DNA from: JAHBWI01 sp035715525
GTDB taxonomy: Bacteria > Nitrospirota > Nitrospiria > Nitrospirales > Nitrospiraceae
Assembly (NCBI GenBank): GCA_035715525.1
Contig: DASTLA010000110.1
Span: forward strand, 1-11,843
Reading direction: 5' to 3'
Length of the DNA stretch: 11,843 nt
Shown: positions 1 to 6,747 of the stretch, piece after piece
How positions within the stretch are numbered: the stretch's first letter is position 1
How the letters are laid out: every line of letters starts with the position of its first letter
The notes under the pieces: generated by a model
Told to the model about the DNA's origin: nothing
The model's input: only the letters and a program-made list of their open reading frames with translations
Database searches by the model: none
Program-made: the position numbers and the translations under genes

Positions 1-1
1 G

Positions 2-415
2 CGATGCATGTATAAACGCGGGTACGAATGGGTCGTGGAGCGGCCGCGTTCGCAACCGATCGTCCCTAATCCTGAGTCGAACCCTGGCACTGTCCACTGT
101 CCCACGGGACGCATGATCATCGACAGTTTCGGCTCTCAGAAGTGCGTGCCCCCCGGTGGCAAAGATCGAGGTCCGCTGATGCAGGCGCGGAAAGCGGAAG
201 CGGCTGATAGTGCTTCTCCGAGCCCTGCCCGCAATCCCGTCGAGGCTGCTCCCCCACCCCCGCAAACCGACGAGCGCGACTGGAAACAGCGTGACACGGC
301 ATGTCGAAGGCAGGTCGACAAGTCACTTTCGAGCCCCTATGGCATTTATGCGCAATGTATGGAGGAAAAGGGAGGCTTGGTTCCGGCCAACCAATCCGGC
401 CAACCAACCAGGTAA
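2..415 (+). CDS. Cys-Met-motif hypothetical protein, 5' end cut by the window edge
   Basis: The reading frame is open to the left edge. An ATG at position 8 exists, but I think the gene starts upstream. The first visible codons read Arg-Cys-Met-Tyr-Lys-Arg-Gly-Tyr-Glu-Trp, and the C-terminal part carries a matching Cys-Met-Glu-Glu-Lys-Gly-Gly. I know the pattern Cys-Met-x-x-(Lys/Arg)-Gly-(aromatic) from the ends of small exported bacterial proteins, so two copies suggest a duplicated unit whose first half lies outside the window. Between them are a second Cys pair (CPTG...QKC) and a Pro/Ala-rich linker (roughly residues 65-90) typical of extracytoplasmic proteins. No function is recognised. 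The signal peptide, if any, would be off-window. The opposite strand also has open frames here, but their composition is poor (Arg/Pro/Cys-rich). Confidence 0.6.
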   Translation, partial: RCMYKRGYEWVVERPRSQPIVPNPESNPGTVHCPTGRMIIDSFGSQKCVPPGGKDRGPLMQARKAEAADSASPSPARNPVEAAPPPPQTDERDWKQRDTACRRQVDKSLSSPYGIYAQCMEEKGGLVPANQSGQPTR

Positions 416-536
416 TCCGCCATTTCCCCTCTGTCCCTCTTGCGAAGCCTGCTCATTCACGATAGAAACGCATCCGGTCCCTCCCGAGACGAACACTTCT
501 TGACAATCTAGGGGCGCGAGCGCTAGTGGTGACGCC

Positions 537-863
537 ATGATCAGGGTCAATGGACACGAATACGAAGCAACCATCGAAGGGGTGAGGACGGAGGGAACCG
601 CCCTCCTCATCACGATCGCCGCCGGCTCTCAAGACGCGCAATTTTGGGATGCCAGAGAAAATGAAGGGACCGTCCGTATCGAGGCCACATGGCATGCAGC
701 CGAAGGTCCTCCACTCCCTCCTCAAGGAAACCCGGTATTCGACCATGCCGCCAGCCGGTCGGTCGACGGTCGCTTCAGCATATCGCGTCGTCCGAAGAAG
801 GAAGACGACTCCATTCGGATCGACCTGCGATCCGAGGGCACACTTCAACCGAAGCTGGAATAA
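537..863 (+). CDS. Small hypothetical protein, 108 aa
   Basis: The product is unrecognised. It begins MIRVNGHEYEATIEG and has the alternating hydrophobic/polar pattern of a small beta-rich domain in its first 50 residues. The C-terminal half is charged and loop-like, ending in PKLE. It has no signal peptide, membrane segment or cysteine, so it is probably cytoplasmic. ATG at 537 is the only usable start, because the frame is closed by a TGA at 501. No good Shine-Dalgarno sequence precedes it, which lowers confidence. A perfect TTGACA stands at 500-505, but I see no matching -10 box. The stop at 861-863 faces the convergent 49-aa gene that ends at 899. A minus-strand frame overlaps most of it but reads less like protein. 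Confidence 0.55.
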   Translation: MIRVNGHEYEATIEGVRTEGTALLITIAAGSQDAQFWDARENEGTVRIEATWHAAEGPPLPPQGNPVFDHAASRSVDGRFSISRRPKKEDDSIRIDLRSEGTLQPKLE

Positions 864-898
864 ACTTGGCTGGGGAAGGCGTCTGCCCGTTCCGGTTA

Positions 899-1048
899 TC
901 AGTGTCGTTTAAAGAACTGAACTTCGCGCTCATGCTGCTCGGCGGCCCGCCTGGTTTTGAAGGTTCCCAAGTTCCGCCTTCGTCCAGTCTTCGGGTCTTT
1001 CTTCCGCGAGTACAGCCTGAATTCCCCCGATGAGAGTTTCCTAATCAT
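899..1048 (-). CDS. Small basic conserved-type protein, 49 aa
   Basis: The sequence MIRKLSSGEFRLYSRKKDP followed by KTGRRRNLGTF and a charged helix (TRRAAEQHEREVQFFKRH) matches a small bacterial protein that I remember as widespread but without an assigned role. It is strongly basic, with a predicted beta-beta-alpha outline like that of short integrase N-terminal or nucleic-acid-binding folds. That resemblance is only an analogy. The ATG at 1048 is preferred because the familiar protein starts there. A TTG at 1099 would add 17 residues and overlap the upstream gene by 10 bases. The gene follows the secreted hypothetical (stop at 1090) by 41 bases in the same direction, so the two may share a transcript. 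Confidence 0.75.
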   Translation of the reverse strand: MIRKLSSGEFRLYSRKKDPKTGRRRNLGTFKTRRAAEQHEREVQFFKRH

Positions 1049-1089
1049 GTTGTGGCCCCACAATTGTTTTAAAAGTTCACGCTGGCGGG

Positions 1090-1581
1090 CTAGCGGCAAG
1101 GCGGAACATCCTTGTCCTTCGTCGCATCCATCGGCCTGCTGTTCACTTCGGATACGGAGATCGACCAGCCGCCTTTCTCTTTCACCGCTTGCTGCAACAG
1201 TGGGATCATCTCGCTCAAAAGGCTGTGATACCTCTCGGCGAATCGCTCTTCCATCATTTCGTCTTTCGTGAGCCTGGACGCGATTTCTCTCCAGTTGTGG
1301 TCGATTACCTCTTTCATGAGTGCTGCCGTTGGGGAAGGTTTCCCGTCGGCCATGTCCTGCCGGCTCGCCGCAATATAGTAGAGGGCTTCGACGGGACTAT
1401 GGTCCTTCGTGCAGGCCGCAGCCTTGAACACCCGGATGTCGTGTGGATGAAAGGCCTCTTTTTCGGCAGCCTGGGCCACCGCAATTCCAACCCCAAAGAC
1501 CGCGGCCGAACTGACTGCCGCGAGAAGGACCATGGAAAATCGGTCAATGGGCTTCACATGTGATATCAAGCCGGCCAACAT
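1090..1581 (-). CDS. Secreted hypothetical protein, 163 aa
   Basis: Residues 15-38 form a signal peptide: a positively charged start, a hydrophobic Ala/Val core, and cleavage expected near AQA-AE at about residue 38. The mature part of roughly 125 residues is helical and charged, with a Cys in an Ala-Ala-Ala-Cys-Thr context (residue 57) and another next to the C-terminus (PPCR, residue 162). These two could form a disulphide in the periplasm. No family is recognised. The start is well supported: AAAGGAG (complement of 1588-1594) lies 6 bases before the ATG. The gene is followed at 41 bases by the 49-aa gene and preceded by the histidine kinase (stop at 1708) with a 126-base gap containing small hairpins, so it may have its own promoter. 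Confidence 0.8.
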   Translation of the reverse strand: MLAGLISHVKPIDRFSMVLLAAVSSAAVFGVGIAVAQAAEKEAFHPHDIRVFKAAACTKDHSPVEALYYIAASRQDMADGKPSPTAALMKEVIDHNWREIASRLTKDEMMEERFAERYHSLLSEMIPLLQQAVKEKGGWSISVSEVNSRPMDATKDKDVPPCR

Positions 1582-1664
1582 AGTCGACTCCTTTGGTAGA
1601 TACCTGTAGGATTCATGAGTCGCGACCGCTATGCAAGGCCACAGGTTCGGTCAAGGAAGGTTAT

Positions 1665-1699
1665 GCCCAGCGTGGGCTCTGCAGGCCGAGAGACCTCGG
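1665..1699 (-). terminator. Two small hairpins after the histidine kinase gene
   Basis: Two perfect 5-bp inverted repeats stand close together just downstream of the kinase stop codon: CCGAG/CTCGG with a 4-nt loop (1686-1699) and GCCCA/TGGGC with a 3-nt loop (1665-1677). There is no T-run after either in the direction of transcription, so they are at best weak or factor-dependent termination or mRNA-end signals. The stems are short enough to be chance in GC-rich DNA. Confidence 0.25.
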
Positions 1700-1707
1700 A
1701 TGATGCT

Positions 1708-3210
1708 TCATGGCCTTCGGTCGTTCAGTGGTAACGTCAGCGTTGCTCTGACGCCCTTCCCCAGGGCAGATTCAATATCGAACGATCCGCCGAGGGCCTT
1801 CATTCGCTCTCGGATACTAAACAGCCCAAATTTAGATGAGGACGCGCCGACTGACGTCCCCGCATCACCGGCCGCGGCTGCCGCGACATCGAACCCCGCC
1901 CCCTCGTCGCTCACGTCGATTCGCAAGTGACGATCGCGTAGTTCGAGTGTGACGGTTGCGGCACCGGTCCCTGCATACTTGGAGGCATTGATCAGAAGTT
2001 CACGGACCGACTGAAACAGCAACATGACTTGATCCTCGGGCAGACCGAAATCGTCTATCTTCGGTACGTTCACGGTGACGGTCAGGTTGTGTTTCTGCAT
2101 GTAGTCACCCAGCCATTGCAGTGCCGCAGCCAGCCCATATCCTCTCAAGACGGGAGGGCTCAATTCAGCGACCAGAGTCCGGGTGTAGTCGCAAGCCTCG
2201 GACAGCAAGTCATCCACCTGTTCTAGGACATCGAGGCATGCGGGTATCCCCTGGGCAGATTCTTTCCCTTGATGGAGCTTCAACTTGCCTAATACCAGCA
2301 GCTGTTGCAGGTGATCGTGCAGGTCCATGGCCAGACGCTTGCGCTCTCGCTGCTCTGTCAAATTGAGCTCCGTCGCCAAAGCCCGGAGTTGCTCCTGAAA
2401 CCGTATCAGCTTCTCCGTGCGTTCCATGATGCGCTCTTCAAGATGTCTGGTGAGATCCGCCAAGGCCTCCTCGGCCTGTTTTCGCTTGATGATTTCGCCC
2501 AGTAACACCGCCGTACTCCGTAGCCGTGCTTTCGCGACGGCCACGATAAACTGCGGCCTTGACGGCATGGTCGAGCTGAGCTCGCGCAATTTTTCCCGTG
2601 GAACCGCGTAACGCTCGGCCACCTCCGTCAAGCTTTCGTCGTCCTTTGGCGGATTCCCGTACCCCATGGTAAGGCAGCCGACCGTGTCCCCGTTGACCTT
2701 GATCGGCACGCCGTACATATGGATGCCGCCCTTGCACGGGAGATCGACCGGCTCTCCCCTCTCGATCGAGCGGGACGACACCTCTCGGCAGGACTCATGA
2801 CAATGCCATTGCCCGCACGCCAACGCCGTGCGATTGTCGGTCTTGCCACACTGCGCCCGGGAAGCCTGGTCCAGAAAGCGGCACCAGTCAGATGCCACGA
2901 GACATAACGCGTAGTCCCCGTTTGTTTCGCACACGGCCGTCGATGTGCCTATCAGATGGAGCGCGTCACCGGCTACATTGAGGAGCAGGTCCTTCCCTAC
3001 CGTACGAAGAATGGTTCGTGCCGTATTGAGCTCCGTCACATCCCCATATGGCTGCGGCTGCGGCACCGTGAAGGAGGTCCTGCCCTCACGTAGCAGCCAC
3101 GCGATCGCTTCCAGCTCCGCCTTCACCCGTTTGCGCTGCGCGCGTCGCATGCGGAGTGCAATCGAGAGGACGACAACCAGTGGGACGAATAATTTTTTCC
3201 AGCTCCTCAT
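1708..3210 (-). CDS. PocR-domain sensor histidine kinase (HisKA_3 type), orphan
   Basis: This is an autophosphorylating sensor kinase of the NarL/LiaS-like class. Residues 7-19 are a short hydrophobic stretch followed by a basic segment, perhaps a membrane anchor. Residues ~68-235 match a PocR-type ligand-binding domain, with a cysteine series (Cys110, 121, 132, 137, 141, 159) and the landmarks WCRFLD, CHESC, PCKGGIHMYGVPI and GYGNPP. Residues ~240-285 are a coiled linker. The HisKA_3 dimerisation domain carries ERKRLAMDLHDHLQQ, with His298 as the likely phospho-acceptor. The HATPase_c domain has an N box (ELLINASKY, 404-412), a G box (DEGAGFD) and a second glycine motif (GKG). No response regulator is adjacent, so its partner is elsewhere. 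ATG 3210 is the only standard start before an in-frame stop; its ribosome site is weak. The Cys-rich sensor could bind a metal or respond to redox state; this is inference. Confidence 0.92.
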   Translation of the reverse strand: MRSWKKLFVPLVVVLSIALRMRRAQRKRVKAELEAIAWLLREGRTSFTVPQPQPYGDVTELNTARTILRTVGKDLLLNVAGDALHLIGTSTAVCETNGDYALCLVASDWCRFLDQASRAQCGKTDNRTALACGQWHCHESCREVSSRSIERGEPVDLPCKGGIHMYGVPIKVNGDTVGCLTMGYGNPPKDDESLTEVAERYAVPREKLRELSSTMPSRPQFIVAVAKARLRSTAVLLGEIIKRKQAEEALADLTRHLEERIMERTEKLIRFQEQLRALATELNLTEQRERKRLAMDLHDHLQQLLVLGKLKLHQGKESAQGIPACLDVLEQVDDLLSEACDYTRTLVAELSPPVLRGYGLAAALQWLGDYMQKHNLTVTVNVPKIDDFGLPEDQVMLLFQSVRELLINASKYAGTGAATVTLELRDRHLRIDVSDEGAGFDVAAAAAGDAGTSVGASSSKFGLFSIRERMKALGGSFDIESALGKGVRATLTLPLNDRRP

Positions 3211-3252
3211 GGGAATTGAAGGGAGTTCGGCCGCAAGGTTTTGGAAAGCCGT

Positions 3253-3281
3253 ACCTTACGTGAGGCTAGGTAGGCTGACAA
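3253..3281 (-). promoter_or_regulatory. Candidate sigma-70 promoter for the histidine kinase
   Basis: On the minus strand, TTGTCA (complement of 3276-3281, five of six bases of the -35 consensus) is followed after exactly 17 bases by TAAGGT (complement of 3253-3258, three of six of the -10 consensus). The pair lies about 45-70 bases before the kinase ATG, which is a sensible distance. The -10 match is poor, so this is only a candidate. Confidence 0.25.
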
Positions 3282-3374
3282 TCGGATGAACCTGCTACGA
3301 AGTCTGTCTAGGGCCTTCCGAGAAGAGGCGGTTGGTCCGGTACTGTGGGAATGTTCCGGAAGTTCGGTAGCTTA

Positions 3375-3412
3375 TCGGCTTGCCGAAGGAATTCGATCGA
3401 GATTCTATCTCG
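3375..3412 (-). terminator. Two hairpins abutting the CBS-gene stop
   Basis: A perfect 6-bp stem with 3-nt loop (CGAGAT/ATCTCG, 3398-3412) begins directly next to the stop codon of the CBS gene. A second perfect 5-bp stem with 2-nt loop (TCGGC/GCCGA, 3375-3386) follows 11 bases later. There is no T-tract, so intrinsic termination is doubtful; they may mark a processed mRNA end. Confidence 0.3.
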
Positions 3413-3847
3413 TCATGGTTCTCTTTTCAGAAGCAATCGTTCAAAGGCTTTGGCTTCCCGCGAACCCGACCGGTGTAAGACGTCCATCATGGCAAGCACC
3501 CCAAGAATTTTATCGTTTCGGTCTACGACCGCTATGTGCAACACGTCTTGCTCGCACATCCACTCCACCGCCTGTTCGAGATCGTCGTCCGGGGAACAGG
3601 CAAGAGCGGGGGTCATCCGGCAATCACCGACCGACACGTCCGCCGAATCCCGTTTCTCCGCCTCGAACCACAGGTCCGTATCCTTCACCACCCCGATCAG
3701 CTTGCGATCCTGCACATTCTCGACCACGGGTACGATGCCACCCGGCCCTTCCGGTACGAGAATGTGCGCGGCTTCAGACAGCCTGTCGTCCGGGACACAG
3801 ACGTCGACCTTCTCGGGCTCGATTTCCACTATGTCACGGACCTTCAT
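3413..3847 (-). CDS. Two-CBS-domain protein, 144 aa
   Basis: The protein is essentially a tandem pair of CBS domains, the module that usually binds adenosyl ligands (AMP, ATP, SAM) and acts as an energy or stress sensor. Each unit shows the usual outline: M-x-V-R-D-I-V (1-7), then EAAHILVPEGPGGIVPVVE and GVVKDTDLW in the first; VGDCRMTPAL, LEQAVEWMCEQDVLHIAVVD and GVLAMMDVLH in the second. The first unit is slightly longer than usual. No output domain is present, so it probably regulates a partner or works as a stand-alone adenylate sensor. ATG 3847 is chosen because GGAG precedes it at good distance and the CBS fold starts there. ATG 3859 would add four residues, and the longest frame (to 3964) would run into a strong inverted repeat. 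It is separated from the kinase gene by about 200 bases and reads toward it. Confidence 0.88.
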   Translation of the reverse strand: MKVRDIVEIEPEKVDVCVPDDRLSEAAHILVPEGPGGIVPVVENVQDRKLIGVVKDTDLWFEAEKRDSADVSVGDCRMTPALACSPDDDLEQAVEWMCEQDVLHIAVVDRNDKILGVLAMMDVLHRSGSREAKAFERLLLKREP

Positions 3848-3951
3848 GGCTTTCTCCATGCTGAACCATTTGGAGTCACGCCGGCACATTCGTGGGAGCC
3901 TTGTTGCACGAGACCTCCAACTCGTGCTACTTGCGGATCGCACGTCCCGCT

Positions 3952-3996
3952 CCAAGCGAGCCATACGGCATCGCTGCGATGCCGTATGGCTCTTGG
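3952..3996. repeat. Long perfect inverted repeat (hairpin)
   Basis: The arms GAGCCATACGGCATCG (3958-3973) and its exact complement (3977-3992) flank a 3-nt loop, giving 16 uninterrupted base pairs. Four more pairs (CCAA 3952-3955 with TTGG 3993-3996) extend the stem past a 2-nt bulge. It starts 18 bases after the stop of the secreted gene that ends at 4014, so on the minus transcript it would cap that mRNA. There is no T-run on either strand after the stem. It is therefore not a standard intrinsic terminator, although 3'-end protection, attenuation or a protein-binding palindrome are all possible. Confidence 0.9.
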
Positions 3997-4013
3997 GATC
4001 ACCGTCGCCTGCT

Positions 4014-4739
4014 CTACCTGGTCATTTCGTGATTCATCGACTCGTCAGAGGGCGCCTTTGCCAGCTGCTGCATCGTTGTCGCCGTTCCCATGTCCGAGGC
4101 TTCGACTCGAACCGGATCGCCGATTTCAAACTGACAACCTTCCTTCCCGCCGACGACGAAGCCCGATCCCACGGCCACGTCTTCGTTGGCTTTCGGATCG
4201 GTAGACCCGACTTTGTCCAACAGCCGGGCAGGGTCTTTGGTCAAGGCACCGGGAGCGTTCGGATTCAAATCGCGCCGGGTCTGTTGAGCGATTTCTTGCT
4301 CCGACATGGTTCTCAGCTCACCATTTGGACCGGCTTGCCGCTCCATGAACGGGGTCGCGGCGATCTCGTGCTGTTCCTGCCTGGTCTCGCGACCGCTTCG
4401 AAGTTGGCCCCCCGAGCCGCCGGCACAGACGAGGTTGGTATCCTTCGTGACCCGTAAACTGATCTCCTGGCCACGATCGCCCACGACGGAATACCGGTCT
4501 CCGTCGATTTGACTGATCTGTCCCACCACGATGTCCGGGCCGCCCATGACGACGTTCGAGGAGGCCGGGCCGCCTGGTGCACCGCCACCGCTCAGGCCGA
4601 TGCCTTGCTGCCCTTGTTGATCCGTATGTTCGCCGGCCGCCGTGCCCTCGGCGCCAAGCATGAGAGTGGGCAGATTGAGCGATAATCCGCAGGCCACTGC
4701 GAGCAGAGTACGAGTATAGTTGCTGCGTCTTTGTTTCAT
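4014..4739 (-). CDS. Secreted protein with a small beta-type domain, 241 aa
   Basis: The start at 4739 is supported by GGAGG (complement of 4747-4751) seven bases upstream; a start at 4778 would place extra residues before the signal peptide. Residues 1-30 form a signal peptide (basic MKQRR start, hydrophobic LLAVACGLSLNLPTLMLG, cleavage near LGA-EG). A Gly/Gln-rich low-complexity stretch follows. A short beta domain then reads VVGQISQIDGDRYSVVGDRG and continues to TKDTNLVC, recalling the small DUF5666-like or OB-like domains of periplasmic proteins. The central region is polar and probably disordered. The C-terminal part (CQFEIGDPVRVEASDMGTA) looks like the end of the same fold, so the polar stretch may be an insertion. 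One Cys in each half suggests a disulphide bridging the insertion. The function is unknown and the protein is probably periplasmic. Confidence 0.82.
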   Translation of the reverse strand: MKQRRSNYTRTLLAVACGLSLNLPTLMLGAEGTAAGEHTDQQGQQGIGLSGGGAPGGPASSNVVMGGPDIVVGQISQIDGDRYSVVGDRGQEISLRVTKDTNLVCAGGSGGQLRSGRETRQEQHEIAATPFMERQAGPNGELRTMSEQEIAQQTRRDLNPNAPGALTKDPARLLDKVGSTDPKANEDVAVGSGFVVGGKEGCQFEIGDPVRVEASDMGTATTMQQLAKAPSDESMNHEMTR

Positions 4740-4922
4740 CTCGAGACCTCCATGCTGGGTGGTCCTCGTAGCTCTCAACTTTCACGCTACACCCACGCTC
4801 GCGATCCTTTCACTGCCTGCGACCCTAGAATAGGAGAAAATTTGTATGACGGGGCATGTGGCTCGGCGGCGCATCGACCTGTCGAGCGAACGACCACCTT
4901 TGTCGAACGCAGAATTTCGAGG

Positions 4923-5819
4923 TTATGACGACTCGATCTTGGCGGAGGGGCGGATCGGCTTCACCGGCGGAGGATTGTCTTTCAACGCCTTGTCGACTAG
5001 GTGCTGGACGGATCGGAGGTCGAGTTCCAGGGCGCCAAGCTCGGTCGTAAGATAGTCCATCGTCCGCGGATTCCGTTGGGATTGCTTGATCAGCCGCATC
5101 AGCAATCCCACCCGCTCCCTGAGCAGACGGAGCGAGACGGCCAAGCCGCTTTCCAGACCCGTCATACGGCGCGCGAGCAGATCCAGCGTCGGGCCGATCT
5201 CTCGCAGACCCAAGCAGAAGGTGACGGGCAGGTCTTTCATCGCGCTGGCAGGCATATCAGCATATTCCGCTTCGGCTGGGTCCTGGACGATCGTGATGCC
5301 TCCGGATTCGTGAATAGCTTTGAGGCCTGCCGTGCCGTCTTTGAGAAGCCCGGTCAGCACGACTCCGATGACCCGTTCACCGTAGTGTCTGGCGGCAGAT
5401 TGGAACAGCTCGTTGATAGTGGTTGCCGTCCCGGGCTCGCTCTCGCGAACCGCCAGATGGAGCGCCTTCAGCGTGACCGCCGTGCCAGGCGGTGAGATAT
5501 AGATGGCGCCTTCGCGTACCGGTTCGCCTCCTTCGACCTGAATGACCGGCATCCGGGTCGATTCCTGAAGCCAGTCGCCGAGCTTGAAGGGGCCCAGTCG
5601 CTGGGATTTCGGCAGATGCTGCATGATCACGATGGCTGCCGGGATGTCGTCGGATAATTCTCGCACCACTTCCTTCAAGGCCCGATGGCCTCCCGCCGAA
5701 GTGCCGATCACGATCAGGTTGTTGACGCGACTGTAGGACGCGTGAGGCCCGGCAGTGGATTTCTGACGTCGCAGCGGACCGGAAGTGGAAGGAGATTGTT
5801 TGGCAAGCTGTTTTTTCAT
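4923..5819 (-). CDS. CheB-type protein-glutamate methylesterase without receiver domain
   Basis: Residues ~33-222 form a CheB catalytic domain. Its Ser-His-Asp triad is visible: Ser41 in VIGTSAGG, His68 in IMQHLP and Asp161 in LTGLLKDGTAG. A supporting motif YISPPG and the VQDPAEAEYADMPASA segment are also typical. The family hydrolyses glutamyl methyl esters or deamidates glutamine on chemoreceptors. Here there is no N-terminal response-regulator domain (only ~30 basic residues) and no CheR, CheA or receptor gene nearby, so chemotaxis is unproven. After the catalytic domain comes a helical tail of roughly 75 residues (LAVSLRLLRERVGLLMRLIKQ onward) that standard CheB lacks. ATG 5819 is chosen because it stands 20 bases after the stop of the upstream gene; a frame start at 5936 would overlap that gene by about 100 bases. 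The ribosome site is weak. Confidence 0.9.
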   Translation of the reverse strand: MKKQLAKQSPSTSGPLRRQKSTAGPHASYSRVNNLIVIGTSAGGHRALKEVVRELSDDIPAAIVIMQHLPKSQRLGPFKLGDWLQESTRMPVIQVEGGEPVREGAIYISPPGTAVTLKALHLAVRESEPGTATTINELFQSAARHYGERVIGVVLTGLLKDGTAGLKAIHESGGITIVQDPAEAEYADMPASAMKDLPVTFCLGLREIGPTLDLLARRMTGLESGLAVSLRLLRERVGLLMRLIKQSQRNPRTMDYLTTELGALELDLRSVQHLVDKALKDNPPPVKPIRPSAKIESS

Positions 5820-5839
5820 GGTGACGAGACCAACCTGCT

Positions 5840-6745
5840 TTACACTACCGCGATGACCGCCCCGTAAAAGTTTTCCTCGAACGAGCGTTTCTTGATCTTG
5901 TAGGGAAAACAGTCTTTCAGCTCGTCGGCCCAACACCAGAACGAAAATTCCACATGTGTGTCGCCCACCGGCTCGATCTTTTTATCCAATACGACGTAGT
6001 GGTTCGGCGTCGCCAACGCCAGCAGCGCTTCGCCCAGATCCAACGGTGCTTGCCGGCACTCGCGGGCGATGTCCGTGGTCGTCAGCATCCGGGTGTGCAT
6101 CAAGACTGCGACGTAGCGGACGTTCGCTTCGGGCTGCAGAGCTTCCGCCACGGCAAAGTCCTGCTGCAAGATCGCGTTGCCCTTGTTTACGACGGCGGAG
6201 AACTTGCCGGTCGCCTGGAGCCAGTCAGCAAATTCCTGGGGCAGCACGACGGCCGACAGCGTTTCATGAAGGGTCCCGAGAAACCTAGGACCGGCGGCCT
6301 GCGTCCCGTTGCGCAAGGCACTCATGATGACCCAGTCGACCGGGTCCGGCATGCCTTCAGCGCCGGTCCGGACGAGCTCGGGGTAGCTCTGCTTCAGCAG
6401 ATCCTGATCGGGCTCGATCGCCAAGTTGCCGATCGTCGCGCGCCCATGTTCGAACAAGTCGATGGCGAACCGTGCAACCGCCGCCTTGTCGACCTGTAGC
6501 CAGATGTGCAGGAACGCCGCCATGCCGCAGGCGTTCATCACCTTTTGGTGGAGAAGGCGTGGATTGCCGACCAGCGCACGCAGGCGTTGAGCATACTGGG
6601 ATCGCACCAGCGCGGAATCCGTTCCGAGTGTGAACAGGCTCGTTCCGTTTCGTGCTTCGAACTGCCGGATCGCAACCTCTGCGGGATCAGGTGGACCGAT
6701 GAGCAATTCGATGAGCGGCAGCAGCTGCGACTGGAACATAAACAT
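5840..6745 (-). CDS. Putative cysteine-peptidase-like protein, 301 aa
   Basis: I do not recognise a named family. The middle of the protein has a Cys in a helix-start context, VMNACGMAAFLHIW (Cys73), and near the C-terminus a His in PNHYVVL (His249), followed by an aromatic strand (EFSFWCWADE). A Cys-Gly-x-Ala helix plus a late Asn-His-x-Val-Val-Leu strand is the usual layout of papain/C39-fold peptidases, so a peptidase or transglutaminase-like activity is plausible but unproven. There is no signal peptide or membrane segment. It starts 2 bases after the stop of the 1342-aa gene; the TAAGG around that stop can serve as ribosome site, with spacing favouring the second ATG at 6739 (299 aa). 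The two genes are therefore probably translationally coupled, and the product may process, modify or chaperone the giant protein. The CheB-like gene follows after 20 bases. Confidence 0.85.
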   Translation of the reverse strand: MFMFQSQLLPLIELLIGPPDPAEVAIRQFEARNGTSLFTLGTDSALVRSQYAQRLRALVGNPRLLHQKVMNACGMAAFLHIWLQVDKAAVARFAIDLFEHGRATIGNLAIEPDQDLLKQSYPELVRTGAEGMPDPVDWVIMSALRNGTQAAGPRFLGTLHETLSAVVLPQEFADWLQATGKFSAVVNKGNAILQQDFAVAEALQPEANVRYVAVLMHTRMLTTTDIARECRQAPLDLGEALLALATPNHYVVLDKKIEPVGDTHVEFSFWCWADELKDCFPYKIKKRSFEENFYGAVIAVV

Positions 6746-6747
6746 CC

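Noticed and set aside
500..530. Perfect TTGACA as a -35 box for the 108-aa gene
   Set aside because: No -10 box at 16-18 bases (best is TAGTGG), and the distance to the ATG would leave almost no leader.
453..848. A 131-codon minus-strand frame opposite the 108-aa gene
   Set aside because: Its composition is Arg/Gly/Pro-rich and irregular, while the plus-strand frame has a protein-like N-terminus. Neither has a strong ribosome site, so this is a judgement, not proof.
3848..3964. A longer start for the CBS protein at 3964
   Set aside because: The extra 39 residues are Arg/Ser-rich and unlike the family, there is no ribosome site, and the start lies inside the inverted repeat.
3958..3992. The long palindrome as a tRNA or insertion-sequence end
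   Set aside because: It has no cloverleaf, no T-loop sequence, no flanking target duplication and no transposase nearby.
3345..4457. A 370-codon plus-strand frame spanning the CBS gene, the palindrome and the secreted gene
   Set aside because: It is Ser/Arg/Thr-rich and lies antisense to two clear genes, and it shows no recognisable motif.
5820..5936. A longer start for the CheB-type protein at 5936
   Set aside because: It would overlap the 301-aa gene by about 97 bases with basic, non-conserved residues; ATG 5819 fits the tight gene spacing.
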